NCBI RefSeq assembly: GCF_001458395.1
Contig: NZ_CYSR01000030.1
Coordinates: 1-64,000, forward strand
DNA: 64,000 nucleotides
Source: Leisingera aquaemixtae
GTDB lineage: Bacteria > Pseudomonadota > Alphaproteobacteria > Rhodobacterales > Rhodobacteraceae
Reading direction: 5' to 3'
Position 1 is the stretch's first letter; the number at the start of each line of letters is the position of its first letter. Below the pieces are notes generated by a model that had not been told where the DNA came from, did not search any database, and saw only the letters and a list, made by a program, of their open reading frames with translations. Position numbers and translations under genes: made by a program. Positions 26,336-35,183 of the stretch are shown here, in pieces.

Positions 26336-27687
26336 CCCAAGTGATGCCGCCAAAACCGCCAGCGCGCTCCGACAAGGTGCCGCTGTGGCGATATGTAAGA
26401 CTGTTCCGTCAGGACATCCTGTCGGCGCAGCCTGCGCGGCTTTACCGCGCCTGGATGGCAGAGTTCCGCACGCCGTTTTTCCGCTCCTTCCTAGTCAACC
26501 AGCCGGATCTGGTGAAGCTGCTGCTGAAGGAGCGCCCGGATGATTTCCCGAAATCGGACCGCATTGCAGAGGGGCTGAAGCCCTTGCTGGGCAATTCGGT
26601 GTTTCTGACCAATGGCGCGGACTGGAAGCGGCAGCGGCGGATCATTGATCCCGCCTTCGAGGGCGGGCGGCTCAAGGATACCTACCCGGCGATGCGCGCC
26701 GCGGCGGAGGCGGCGGTCCAGCGCCTGGAGGGGCGGAAGGGGCCGGTGGAGATTGAGGAGGAAACCTCGCACGCGGCGGCAGACGTGATCTTCCGCACGT
26801 TGTTTTCGATCCCGATCGGCCATGAGGTGGCCGGCGAAGTCTTCACCCGGTTCCGCGACTACCAGCGCAGCCAGCCATTGCTGAACCTGGCCGCGTTCGT
26901 GCCGCTGCCGCGCTGGATGCCGCGGTTCTTCCGCCGCGGTACCCGCCGGAACGCCGCAGAGATCCGGACGCTGATCGCGAAGCTGACGGCCGAACGGATG
27001 GCGGCGATCGAGGCGGGCAGGGCGCCGGATGACCTGGCGACCAAGATCATGACCACCCGCGACCCGAAGACCGGCAGCACGTTTGATACCGCCGAGATGG
27101 TCGATCAGGTGGCGATCTTCTTCCTCGCGGGTCATGAAACCAGCGCCTCGGCCTTGGCCTGGGCGCTCTATCTGGTGGCGCTCTACCCGGATTGGCAGGA
27201 AAGGGTGGCGGCGGAGGCCGCGGTGCTGGAGGATGAGAGCTTTGCTGCCGTTTCACGGCTGAAGGTCAGCCGCGATGTGTTCCGCGAAACCTTGCGGCTG
27301 TATCCGCCGGTGCCGATGATGGTGCGGGAGGCTGCATGTCCCGAACACTTCCGCAACCGTGCCGTGCCCAAGGGCGCGCAGATGGTGCTCAGCCCCTGGC
27401 ACCTGCACCGGCATGAGCGGCTGTGGGAGAACCCGAACGGCTTTGATCCCGCGCGCTGGGGGACGGAGAACGGCAAGCAGTGCCAGCGGGACGCGTATAT
27501 CCCGTTCTCAGCCGGTGCCCGCGTGTGTACGGGGGCGGGTTTCGCCATGGTGGAGGGGCCGCTGATCCTGTCGATGATCCTGCGCCGGTTCCGCGTTGAG
27601 CCGGTTGCGGGCAGGGCGCCCGTTCCTGTGGCGCATCTCACGGTGCGGTCGAAAAACGGGATCTGGCTGCACCTCTCGGAGCGGTAG
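26332..27687 (+). CDS. Cytochrome P450
   Basis: This is a soluble 451-residue P450 monooxygenase. The I-helix motif AGHETSAS lies near residue 267, the K-helix EXXR is in RETLRLYPP, and the heme-binding loop FSAGARVCTGAGFAM (axial Cys near 398) is intact. The overall pattern (RLYPPVPMMVREA, WHLHRHERLWENPNGFDPARW) is like CYP102/CYP4-type fatty-acid or alkane hydroxylases rather than bacterial CYP101. No reductase or ferredoxin partner is adjacent. It is coupled by ATGA to the hydrolase-like gene. Substrate unknown. Confidence 0.9.
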   Translation: MTQVMPPKPPARSDKVPLWRYVRLFRQDILSAQPARLYRAWMAEFRTPFFRSFLVNQPDLVKLLLKERPDDFPKSDRIAEGLKPLLGNSVFLTNGADWKRQRRIIDPAFEGGRLKDTYPAMRAAAEAAVQRLEGRKGPVEIEEETSHAAADVIFRTLFSIPIGHEVAGEVFTRFRDYQRSQPLLNLAAFVPLPRWMPRFFRRGTRRNAAEIRTLIAKLTAERMAAIEAGRAPDDLATKIMTTRDPKTGSTFDTAEMVDQVAIFFLAGHETSASALAWALYLVALYPDWQERVAAEAAVLEDESFAAVSRLKVSRDVFRETLRLYPPVPMMVREAACPEHFRNRAVPKGAQMVLSPWHLHRHERLWENPNGFDPARWGTENGKQCQRDAYIPFSAGARVCTGAGFAMVEGPLILSMILRRFRVEPVAGRAPVPVAHLTVRSKNGIWLHLSER

Positions 27688-27734
27688 CCAAGAAAATTCG
27701 AATTTTCTTGGCAAATTTCTTCGAAGAAATTTGC
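27688..27734. repeat. Two tandem perfect 24-bp palindromes centred on TTCGAA
   Basis: Bases 27688-27711 form one exact palindrome with arms CCAAGAAAATTC. Bases 27711-27734 form a second with arms GCAAATTTCTTC, and the two share one G. They begin immediately after the P450 stop and end immediately before the stop of the convergent 75-residue gene. They could fold as back-to-back hairpins acting as a two-way terminator, or bind a protein. The same layout, a block of hairpins beside a homologous small gene, recurs at 33934-34051. Confidence 0.9.
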
Positions 27735-27735
27735 G

Positions 27736-27963
27736 TTACTGGATGATACGCACGGCTTCCTGGTTGCAGAAGATAACGACCTGACCAGCGTTTTCCACGG
27801 CGTGGAAACCGCGGTGTTTCAATTCCTGCCGAAACCGGTCCCAGCCGAGCAGCCGTTCTATGTCACGCTTCTGCCGCCGGATGACGCCGCCCTTGGCGGC
27901 CGCCTGGGAACGGAAAAGTTGCTGCAACCACGCGTCAGCAGAGAGAGGGGCAGGTACCGGCAT
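27736..27963 (-). CDS. Small conserved basic protein, paralogue of the one at 34057
   Basis: This 75-residue protein aligns along almost its whole length with the 83-residue protein at 34057-34308. Shared elements include LSxDxWL, RRxxRDIER, the RGFxAVxN segment and QVVxFCN. It is rich in Arg with a single Cys near the end. Roseobacter genomes carry such short proteins, sometimes misnamed as an anthranilate isomerase. They are far too short for that enzyme. It is last in the fumC-DUF4169-RHH run, 23 bases after the RHH gene, and stops right at a palindrome block. Function unknown; an RNA- or DNA-binding role is only a guess. Confidence 0.7.
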   Translation of the reverse strand: MPVPAPLSADAWLQQLFRSQAAAKGGVIRRQKRDIERLLGWDRFRQELKHRGFHAVENAGQVVIFCNQEAVRIIQ

Positions 27964-27986
27964 AAGCTGAGGATGGCAATTTGTGG

Positions 27987-28205
27987 TTAACGCGCCCTTA
28001 ACCGCCGCAGCACGAACAGCCGGATGGCGGACGCCAGCCCGCAGTCCTCGCCCCGGGTTTCGTCAATTTCCGCTGCCAAGTCATTGATTGCCCTGTCTTC
28101 GCGGGTTGCGATTTCGCGAAAGGCATCCCAGAACTCATCCTCCAGCGACACGGAGGTGCGATGCCCGCGCAGGGTCAGGGAATGCTTCTTCGGGCGGGAA
28201 TTCAT
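27987..28205 (-). CDS. Ribbon-helix-helix domain protein
   Basis: The 72-residue protein contains the RHH pattern: strand HRTSVSLEDEFWDAF, then helix EIATREDRAINDLAAEID, then a second helix SAIRLFVLRRLRAR. RHH proteins bind DNA as dimers, and this family is often found next to DUF4169 and fumC in alphaproteobacteria. Its ATG overlaps the TGA of the DUF4169 gene by four bases. A small inverted repeat GGTTAA / TTAACC surrounds its stop codon. Confidence 0.8.
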   Translation of the reverse strand: MNSRPKKHSLTLRGHRTSVSLEDEFWDAFREIATREDRAINDLAAEIDETRGEDCGLASAIRLFVLRRLRAR

Positions 28206-28377
28206 TCGTCGCGCTTGTGCTCGTCCAGACGTTTGAGCTCTTGCGCGTTGCGCGCCTTGTCCAGGTCTTTCTCGGCCTTGGTCCGCCCGAACGTCACGGC
28301 GTTCCGGTCAGCACGGGCCTTCTTCTGGGCCCGCGCTTTTTCCTTTCTGTACCGGTTCAGGTTGACCGGCTTTTCCA

Positions 28378-28378
<1 letters not shown>
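28202..28378 (-). CDS. DUF4169 family small protein
   Basis: This 58-residue frame starts MEKPVNLNRYRKEKARAQKK and ends RLDEHKRDE. It is highly charged and predicted helical throughout, matching the short DUF4169 family. Its ATG overlaps the fumC stop (TGATG) and its TGA overlaps the RHH start (ATGA). Such double coupling is good evidence for a real gene even though it is very short. Function unknown. Confidence 0.8.
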
Positions 28379-29772
<1,394 letters not shown>

Positions 29773-29978
29773 CCGTCTTCTCTCCGTTACGTATGCGATT
29801 GTATGCCGTTTAGCCTGCGCATTGCGGCAGTGCAATTGGCCAGTTGCGCGCAGCATAGCCAATCGCGCGGGCAGGTATAGTGCCGAATTGGCGCAATCGG
29901 AGACATGCCATTGCCTGAAACCATGCTATGATTACAGTGCGTGGGGGACAGGCCTGGACATCCGGAGGGAATTGCGAC

Positions 29979-30539
29979 GTGCCAACGCATTTGCGAACTC
30001 TCAAGGCCTTGCTGAGCCTTGACGCCCTGGTGGCGGCGGTTCTGCTCTTGCTGCTGCCGCAGTGGGCGCGCGCGGACATTTCCCGCTTCGCGGGCGAATA
30101 CGCCGGCAGCGTCGAGATCGTGAAGGAAGACGGTGACACCGACCCCCGGGATATGAGCGTGGCGATCCGCGAATTGAAGAAAGGTTTCACCATCAAGTGG
30201 ACGTCTACGACGGAAAAGGACGACGGGCGCCGGAAGTCGAAAACCTATGAGATCGAGTTTCTGCCCAGCGGCCGTGAAGGTGTCTTTTCCGCAGCGATGA
30301 CCCGCAATGTATTCGGCCATTCGGTGCCGCTCGACCCGATGAAAGGGGAGCCGTTTGTCTGGTGCCGTATCACCGGCGATACGCTGACGGTGTTCTCGCT
30401 GTATATCCATCCCAACGGGGATTACGAGATGCAGCAGTACGACCGGACTTTGGCCGAAGGCGGCTTGGACCTTGAATATATCTCGCGCCTGAACGGCGAA
30501 CCCCGGCGGCAGCTGCGCACCTTCCTGTCGCGGCAGTGA
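29979..30539 (+). CDS. Secreted or periplasmic protein of unknown function
   Basis: A GTG at 29979 lies nine bases after a strong GGAGGG site, giving a 186-residue protein. Its N-terminus (HLRTLKALLSLDALVAAVLLLLLPQWARA) reads as a signal peptide with a likely cleavage after ARA. The mature part is beta-rich with a charged stretch WTSTTEKDDGRRKSK and the segment WCRITGDTLTVFSLYIHPNG. I do not recognise a family. It lies between fumC and sspB, an arrangement seen in related genomes. Confidence 0.7.
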   Translation: MPTHLRTLKALLSLDALVAAVLLLLLPQWARADISRFAGEYAGSVEIVKEDGDTDPRDMSVAIRELKKGFTIKWTSTTEKDDGRRKSKTYEIEFLPSGREGVFSAAMTRNVFGHSVPLDPMKGEPFVWCRITGDTLTVFSLYIHPNGDYEMQQYDRTLAEGGLDLEYISRLNGEPRRQLRTFLSRQ

Positions 30540-30554
30540 TGCAGGCATAAAACA

Positions 30555-30573
30555 GGCGGCCTGCGGGGCCGCC
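30555..30573 (+). terminator. Short hairpin between convergent genes
   Basis: GGCGGCC and GGCCGCC pair around TGCGG and are followed by AGTTGTTC, a weak T run. It may end both the secreted-protein gene and sspB. Confidence 0.5.
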
Positions 30574-30600
30574 AGTTGTTCACCCGAGAGCGGACGCGCG

Positions 30601-31074
30601 TTATTTGCGGAAGCTGTCCAGCGAGACGATGTCTGCGTTTTTCTTTTCCTCGGCCGGGACACGGGCGGTGTCCTGCTCCTCATCGGCATCCGGTGCCTCT
30701 GCATAGCCCTCGGAATCCTCATCGGCGCTTTCGAACCGCAGCCCGAATTCCACCGACGGGTCGACGAAAGTACGGATCGCGTCATAGGGGATATAAAGAG
30801 GTTCGGGCGAGTCGCCGAAGTTCAGTGTGACGGCAAAGCCTTCTTCATCCACAGTCAGGTTGTCGAACCAGTGCTGCATGACCACGGTCATTTCGCCCGG
30901 GTAGCGGTCGGACAGCCAGTCGGCCAGTTCCACATCGGGATGGGCCGTGTCGAAGGTGATGAAAAAGTGGTGGTTACCGGGCAAGCCGTTGTCAGCGATG
31001 TCCTGCAGCACGGTCCGGATCAGGCCGCGCATGGCAGAGTGCATCAAGTTGCCATAGTCGATTTCACGGGACAT
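30601..31074 (-). CDS. sspB: SspB family ClpXP adaptor
   Basis: SspB delivers ssrA-tagged and other substrates to the ClpXP protease. The 157-residue product has the alpha-type core (IDYGNLMHSAMRGLIRTVL, HHFFITFDT, WFDNLTVDEEGFAVTL, IPYDAIRTFVDPSVEFGL). An acidic linker and the C-terminal IVSLDSFRK tail, which docks on ClpX, follow. The gene for the tmRNA that produces ssrA tags is only 2.5 kb away on the same strand. Confidence 0.92.
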   Translation of the reverse strand: MSREIDYGNLMHSAMRGLIRTVLQDIADNGLPGNHHFFITFDTAHPDVELADWLSDRYPGEMTVVMQHWFDNLTVDEEGFAVTLNFGDSPEPLYIPYDAIRTFVDPSVEFGLRFESADEDSEGYAEAPDADEEQDTARVPAEEKKNADIVSLDSFRK

Positions 31075-31193
31075 GCAGTCACCCTTTGTTCATTTGCTCC
31101 CAAGCATAAGAGATTCTGGCGGAAACAAAAGACCGCCCTTTTCGCCAGCCGAATTATTTTTGGCACAGGACGGCGGGTTGAAAGCCGCCGCAG

Positions 31194-32465
31194 TCAGCTG
31201 ATTGGAAACGGGAATTCGCCAAGGGCCAGTCCGGCGCAGGCCATGGCAGCCAGCAGCAGCAGCATATTGCCGCGCACCATCCAGGCCGCCAGCGGCGCCA
31301 GCAGAACCAGCAGCACCGCGGCGGTGTCCATGCTGCTCCAGACCGGCGCAGGGATATGCAGGATTCCAGCCTCATAAACCTGCGTTTGGGCAAACGCCAC
31401 ATGCATCAGGAACCAGACCGACAGGTTCAGAATCACGCCCGCGACCGTGGCAGTAACCGCCTTCAGTGCCATGCCAAGCCGGGGATGCGCGGCGATGCGC
31501 TCGACATAAGGCGCGGCGGCGAAGATCCACAGAAAGCAGGGCATGAAGGTCGCCCACAGCGCCACCGCGCCTGCCGCCAGAAACAGGCCAATTCCGTCCT
31601 GCAGCAGCCCCGACAGCATGGCAACGAATTGCGTGACCAGGATCAGCGGTCCGGGCGTGGTCTCGGCCAGTCCCAGGGCGTCGATCATCTGTCCGGCGGT
31701 GATCCAGCCGAACTGGCTGACAACCGTTTGGCTGATATAGGCCAGCACCGCATAGGCACCGCCAAAGGTCACTACCGCGAGTTTGGCGAAGAACCAGCCG
31801 ACATCGGCCAGGAAGCCTGCGCCGGACAGGCTGAGCGCAATCAGCGGCAGCAGCCACAGGCTGCCCCAGACGGCGACGGTCCGCAACGTGCCGGCAGCCT
31901 GAAACGGCGCGGCAGAGGCGGGCAGCTCCGCCCCGGCTGACTTGCGCAGGAAGCCGGTGAGGGCGGCCGCAAGCACCACCAGCGGGAACGGCAGGTTCAG
32001 CAGGAACAGCGCGGCAAAGCCGAAGCCGGCCAGCATCCAGTCCGCCCGATGGCGCAGCGCCTTGCCCGCCAGCCGCCGCAGCGCCTGCAGGATGATGACA
32101 ACAACAGCGGCCTTGATGCCCAGAAAGGCGGATTGCACCGCGGGCAGGGTGCCGTATTGCACGTAAAGCCAGGCCAAAAGGGCAATCACCGCGGCCCCGG
32201 GCAGAACAAACAGCAGCCCCGCCAGCAGCCCGCCAGCGGTGCCGCGCATCTTCCAGCCGGTATAGGTTGCCAGCTGCATCGCTTCCGGCCCCGGCAGCAG
32301 CATGCAAAACGAAAGCCCCCGCAGGAAGCTTTCTTCGCTCAGCCAGGGGCGGTCCTCGACCAGATCCTTGTGCATCACGGCAATCTGCGCCGCCGGGCCG
32401 CCAAAGCTCAGCACCCCGATGCGCCCAAAGACACGGAACATCTCTGCCCAGCCGGGATGGCTCAT
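31194..32465 (-). CDS. chrA: Chromate efflux transporter ChrA
   Basis: This CHR-family inner-membrane protein has 423 residues and about ten to twelve spans in two related halves. The first half opens with the CHR signature FRVFGRIGVLSFGGPAAQIA, followed by LSFCMLLPGPEAMQLATYTG. The second half repeats the pattern with FAKLAVVTFGGAYAVLAYI and GLAETTPGPLILVTQFVA. Members export chromate using the proton gradient. No chrB regulator is nearby. Its ATG overlaps the end of a possible small frame upstream. Confidence 0.9.
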   Translation of the reverse strand: MSHPGWAEMFRVFGRIGVLSFGGPAAQIAVMHKDLVEDRPWLSEESFLRGLSFCMLLPGPEAMQLATYTGWKMRGTAGGLLAGLLFVLPGAAVIALLAWLYVQYGTLPAVQSAFLGIKAAVVVIILQALRRLAGKALRHRADWMLAGFGFAALFLLNLPFPLVVLAAALTGFLRKSAGAELPASAAPFQAAGTLRTVAVWGSLWLLPLIALSLSGAGFLADVGWFFAKLAVVTFGGAYAVLAYISQTVVSQFGWITAGQMIDALGLAETTPGPLILVTQFVAMLSGLLQDGIGLFLAAGAVALWATFMPCFLWIFAAAPYVERIAAHPRLGMALKAVTATVAGVILNLSVWFLMHVAFAQTQVYEAGILHIPAPVWSSMDTAAVLLVLLAPLAAWMVRGNMLLLLAAMACAGLALGEFPFPIS

Positions 32466-32635
32466 GCTGCGCGCTCCGCGACCCGGCTGTGGCCTCGGCA
32501 GGCGCGGGCCCGGCGGTTCAGCGCGTTATCCAGGGTCATGGCTGCCTCAAGCTGCTGATGGTGCTCCACTGACCGGCGCAACAGCCCCGCCGCCATGGCG
32601 GCAAGGCCGTGCCAATCGGTACCGGCGCCTCTCAC
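32462..32635 (-). CDS. Possible small protein upstream of chrA (doubtful)
   Basis: From a GTG at 32635 a 57-codon frame runs to a TGA that overlaps the chrA ATG (ATGA). It encodes DWHGLAAMAAGLLRRSVEHH and LDNALNRRARAC. The same frame is open back to the stop of the preceding SnoaL-like gene, so it could also be residual reading. There is no clear ribosome binding site or family. Confidence 0.25.
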   Translation of the reverse strand: MRGAGTDWHGLAAMAAGLLRRSVEHHQQLEAAMTLDNALNRRARACRGHSRVAERAA

Positions 32636-32734
32636 ACCCCGGGCCAGCCTGTCAAGCGCTGGAAGGCTTGAGCCTGGCTCGTCCGGCAGGGGGCAAAGAT
32701 CAAGAACCTGCGATGATGGCGCCGCATACGCCTG

Positions 32735-33274
32735 TTAGCCGAGCCGTTCCCCGGTCAGGCAGATGGCCAGGGCCTCCGGCGGCAGCTGGCCCAGCATTTC
32801 GAACATCCGGAAATAATCCATGTTGGAGTGCATCTCGGCAATCCTGCCGTCCTCCACCCGCGCCATGACCTGGCCGGTGATCTCGAACGGTTCGCCGTCG
32901 CGGGGATTGCTGGTCGCGGCCACCAGCCGGACCGACACCCATTCGTCGGTTTCCATCACATGGGTGAAGGTCACCTTGATCGGACCCAAAAGGTTGCGCA
33001 GCGCAGCGACTACCTCGCTGTAATCGCTTTCCGGTTCTGCAAGGGCGGAAACAGACCCGGAGATCAGCGTATTGCGGCGCATGATGTCGGAGACGGCGTT
33101 CAGATTGCCTCTGCCCCAGACTTCCTCAAACCAGTAATGCAGCAGACGGGTCAAAGGCATGTCCGCCATGCCCGCCGGGTCGAAGGGGGCTTCCATGACA
33201 GGGCTTGCGCCGGATGCGGCGGCCCGGCGCGTGACAAAGGGTTCAGTCGCGGGTTTGGTGAAAGTATCAGTCAT
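32735..33274 (-). CDS. NTF2/SnoaL-like protein
   Basis: The 179-residue product (start at MTDTFTKPA) contains one NTF2-like fold. A helix LTRLLHYWFEEVWGRGNLNAV is followed by strands with FTHVMETDEWVSVRLVAATS and ITGQVMARVEDGRIAEMHSN. This matches SnoaL-type polyketide cyclase or ester cyclase relatives. Such proteins have varied roles, so no reaction is assigned. The 40 residues before the domain are disordered-looking. It is upstream of chrA on the same strand. Confidence 0.7.
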   Translation of the reverse strand: MTDTFTKPATEPFVTRRAAASGASPVMEAPFDPAGMADMPLTRLLHYWFEEVWGRGNLNAVSDIMRRNTLISGSVSALAEPESDYSEVVAALRNLLGPIKVTFTHVMETDEWVSVRLVAATSNPRDGEPFEITGQVMARVEDGRIAEMHSNMDYFRMFEMLGQLPPEALAICLTGERLG

Positions 33275-33564
33275 TCTTTTCGTTAAGCAGAGCCATGCCC
33301 GGTCAGGCAAGGGGCATAGGGAGCTGTCAGGCAGCCGCGCCGGTTCGGACGGCAAGCAGCAGGACGGAGGGAGTTGCACGCTCCGGCACGGCCGGGCTGA
33401 AATCGCAGAGCGTCAGTATTTCAACATTGTGCAGTCAAAGGCATTGAAGGATTTCTTGCGGTCCGAGTCCGGTTCAGACCCGGCAGTTTAGCCGGCGCCG
33501 GCAGGTTTTACAGCCCATCCCTAAGGTTTTAGGCATTCCCCGCACACCGGCTGGGGACTTGGTT

Positions 33565-33900
33565 GGACAAAGTGGAGAAAGTGCAGGTTTCTGTTGCCAG
33601 GTACCTGCGAACCCCGCCTTACGCGGCTAGGCGCAAGGGCTTAGATTTCGATTCCTCGAACTGCTTACGCAGCCAGAGCAACCGGAGCACGATTGTCGTT
33701 TGCAATTGTACTGTTTGGGCCGGTACGGTGGCACCCCGCCGAGACAAAGCAAACCCCTTTAGACGTCCGTCGATCCTGTTTCGGCCCCATGATCCCCAAA
33801 CGAAGGATTTTGGTGGAGCCGCCGGGTACCGCCCCCGGGTCCGATCCGCTTATTACGAGCGCGTTTATGTCCATAGTTCCACAAGGGAACATCAGCTATA
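33565..33900 (-). ncRNA. ssrA: Two-piece (permuted) transfer-messenger RNA
   Basis: On the minus strand the acceptor piece comes first and ends GGCGGCTCCACCA at 33811. After a 22-base intervening segment the coding piece starts GGGGCCGAAACAGGATCGACGG at 33788, the standard tmRNA 5' signature. The tag frame at 33665-33703 encodes ANDNRAPVALAA and a TAA stop, matching alphaproteobacterial ssrA tags with their terminal LAA. The permuted order is the known alphaproteobacterial arrangement. Outer ends are approximate. The tmRNA rescues stalled ribosomes and marks proteins for ClpXP. Confidence 0.93.
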
Positions 33901-33933
33901 TAGTGCGCTTCTGTGCGGTTGCAAAGGGGGCAA

Positions 33934-34051
33934 CCGGAATCCTGCGAGGATTCCGGCCAGTTTTCCGGCGCGGAAAACTGGTGCTGTGCCGCCGCTGGTG
34001 CCGCCAGAAATCCTCGCAGGATTTCTGGCCGTTTTCCGCGCCGGAAAACGG
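33934..34051. repeat. Array of four perfect hairpins in two related pairs
   Basis: Four exact inverted repeats follow one another: 33934-33956 (arms CCGGAATCCT), 33957-33981 (arms CCAGTTTTCC), 34004-34028 (arms CCAGAAATCCT) and 34029-34051 (arms CCGTTTTCCG). Loops are 3 or 5 bases. The first and second touch, the third and fourth touch, and a 22-base spacer separates the pairs. The third resembles the first and the fourth resembles the second, as if a two-hairpin unit had duplicated. They lie between ssrA and the small gene at 34057. Confidence 0.92.
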
Positions 34052-34056
34052 CACTG

Positions 34057-34308
34057 TCACACCAGTTTGCGGATCGGGGCGCTGTTGCAGAAGACGACAA
34101 CCTGCTCGCGGTTCAGCACCGCCTGAAACCCGCGGGCGCGGACTTCGGCCAGAAAGGCCTCCATCCCGGCATAGCGCTCGATATCGCGGATCTTGCGGCG
34201 GAACACCTGGCCGTTCTGAACCGCTTTGCAGGCGAAGATATCGCGCAGCCAGATATCGGGGGAGAGGGCGGAACCGGGTTTAACCATGACCCAACTGTCC
34301 CGGGTCAT
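34057..34308 (-). CDS. Small conserved basic protein, paralogue of the one at 27736
   Basis: The 83-residue frame aligns with the 75-residue protein at 27736-27963 across about 70 residues (LSPDIWLRDIF, RRKIRDIER, ARGFQAVLN, QVVVFCNSAPIRKL). Its first ATG and an in-frame ATG at 34287 lie in the two arms of an inverted repeat, so the start is uncertain; MVKPGSALS may be the true one. It ends five bases before a hairpin array. It is downstream of a GntR-type gene and upstream of ssrA, all on the minus strand. Function unknown. Confidence 0.7.
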   Translation of the reverse strand: MTRDSWVMVKPGSALSPDIWLRDIFACKAVQNGQVFRRKIRDIERYAGMEAFLAEVRARGFQAVLNREQVVVFCNSAPIRKLV

Positions 34309-34315
34309 GGTTAAA
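34279..34315. repeat. 14-bp inverted repeat over the start of the small gene
   Basis: TTTAACCATGACCC (34279-34292) and GGGTCATGGTTAAA (34302-34315) are exact reverse complements around a 9-base loop. Each arm holds one candidate start codon for the 83-residue protein. In RNA this stem would hide the first ATG. It may also be a protein-binding site or the weak terminator of the GntR gene. Confidence 0.85.
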
Positions 34316-34329
34316 AAAGTGTTGAGCCG

Positions 34330-35058
34330 TTACCTCTGCGCCCGCGCGGCAAAAACGTCAGAGGCCAGCTTGCGGGTCTCGCTCTCCAGATCCTGCAAGC
34401 CGGAGACGGCTGCACTGCCGTCGCCCGCCTCGATGGCGTCGGCAATACGGGAATGCAGGCCGGTGATCGCTTCGCGGTCGCGCGCGGTGAAAGTGATCAT
34501 GTTCATCAAGGGCTGCATTGCTTCCACTGCGCCGGCCAGCTGATACGACAGCACCGGATTGCCCGCGCCGTCCACCAGCGCCCGGTGAAACGCCACGTCG
34601 GAGGCGCAGAAGGCCTCATCGGTCAGGCCGGGCTGCCCCTGGCGGAAGATCTCCGCCCGCATCGTCGCCAGGTGGTCCGCACTGCGGCGCTCGGCCGACA
34701 GCGGCGCGCAGGCGCGTTCCAGCGCGTAGCGCGCCTCGCAGGCGGTATCGAAACTCACCGCATTCATGCTCAGCAGCAGGGTGGAGGTGGTGATCTGCTG
34801 CGAATAGGCGTCCTCGAAACTCAGCCGGTTCACAAACGCTCCGCCGGAGGCGCCGCGCTGGGTGCGGATCAGCGACTGCGCCGCCAGCCGCTTCAGCGCT
34901 TCGCGCACGGTCGGGCGGGACACCTGGAAGTGATCCGACAGTTCCGCCTCCGACGGCAGCCGCTCATCGACAATCAACTCGCCGGAAATGATGGCATCCT
35001 TGATCGCCTGGGCTATCTGAACCGAAAGATCGGCGGAGCTGTTGGGGTCAATCTTCAT
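34330..35058 (-). CDS. GntR/FadR-type transcriptional regulator
   Basis: The 242-residue protein has an N-terminal winged HTH (ERLPSEAELSDHFQVSRPTVREAL) and a C-terminal FCD ligand domain. His and Asp residues suited to metal or acid binding lie in SDVAFHRALVDGAGNP and LHSRIADAIEAGD. It is divergent from the DUF2182-DUF1326-dmdA-acuI run, and a tandem 15-bp repeat lies between them, so it most likely controls that operon. By analogy with other FCD regulators the ligand would be a small organic acid, perhaps an acrylate or DMSP catabolite. This is inference. Confidence 0.88.
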   Translation of the reverse strand: MKIDPNSSADLSVQIAQAIKDAIISGELIVDERLPSEAELSDHFQVSRPTVREALKRLAAQSLIRTQRGASGGAFVNRLSFEDAYSQQITTSTLLLSMNAVSFDTACEARYALERACAPLSAERRSADHLATMRAEIFRQGQPGLTDEAFCASDVAFHRALVDGAGNPVLSYQLAGAVEAMQPLMNMITFTARDREAITGLHSRIADAIEAGDGSAAVSGLQDLESETRKLASDVFAARAQR

Positions 35059-35111
35059 GCCCGGGGTCCTGACGCTGCGTTATGCCGGAGCGGGGCCGGC
35101 AAGAAATCATT

Positions 35112-35142
35112 TGTCTGACATTTAAAAGTCTGACATTTAAAA
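35112..35142. promoter_or_regulatory. Tandem operator: two exact copies of GTCTGACATTTAAAA
   Basis: The 15-mer GTCTGACATTTAAAA occurs at 35113-35127 and again at 35128-35142 with no gap. Each copy holds the palindromic core GTCTGAC, and the first extends to TGTCTGACA. Such TGTC-n-GACA half-sites suit FadR-type GntR regulators. The pair lies between the divergent GntR gene and DUF2182, 40-70 bases before the latter, an obvious place for repression. Confidence 0.75.
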
Positions 35143-35183
35143 CTCAAGACGTGAGTCGCTAACCCTCATACGCGGAGCGCGCG

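Noticed and set aside
33563-34283. Two overlapping plus-strand frames of 187 and 196 codons
   Set aside because: They cover the tmRNA gene and the hairpin array on the opposite strand; their translations follow RNA structure, not protein families.
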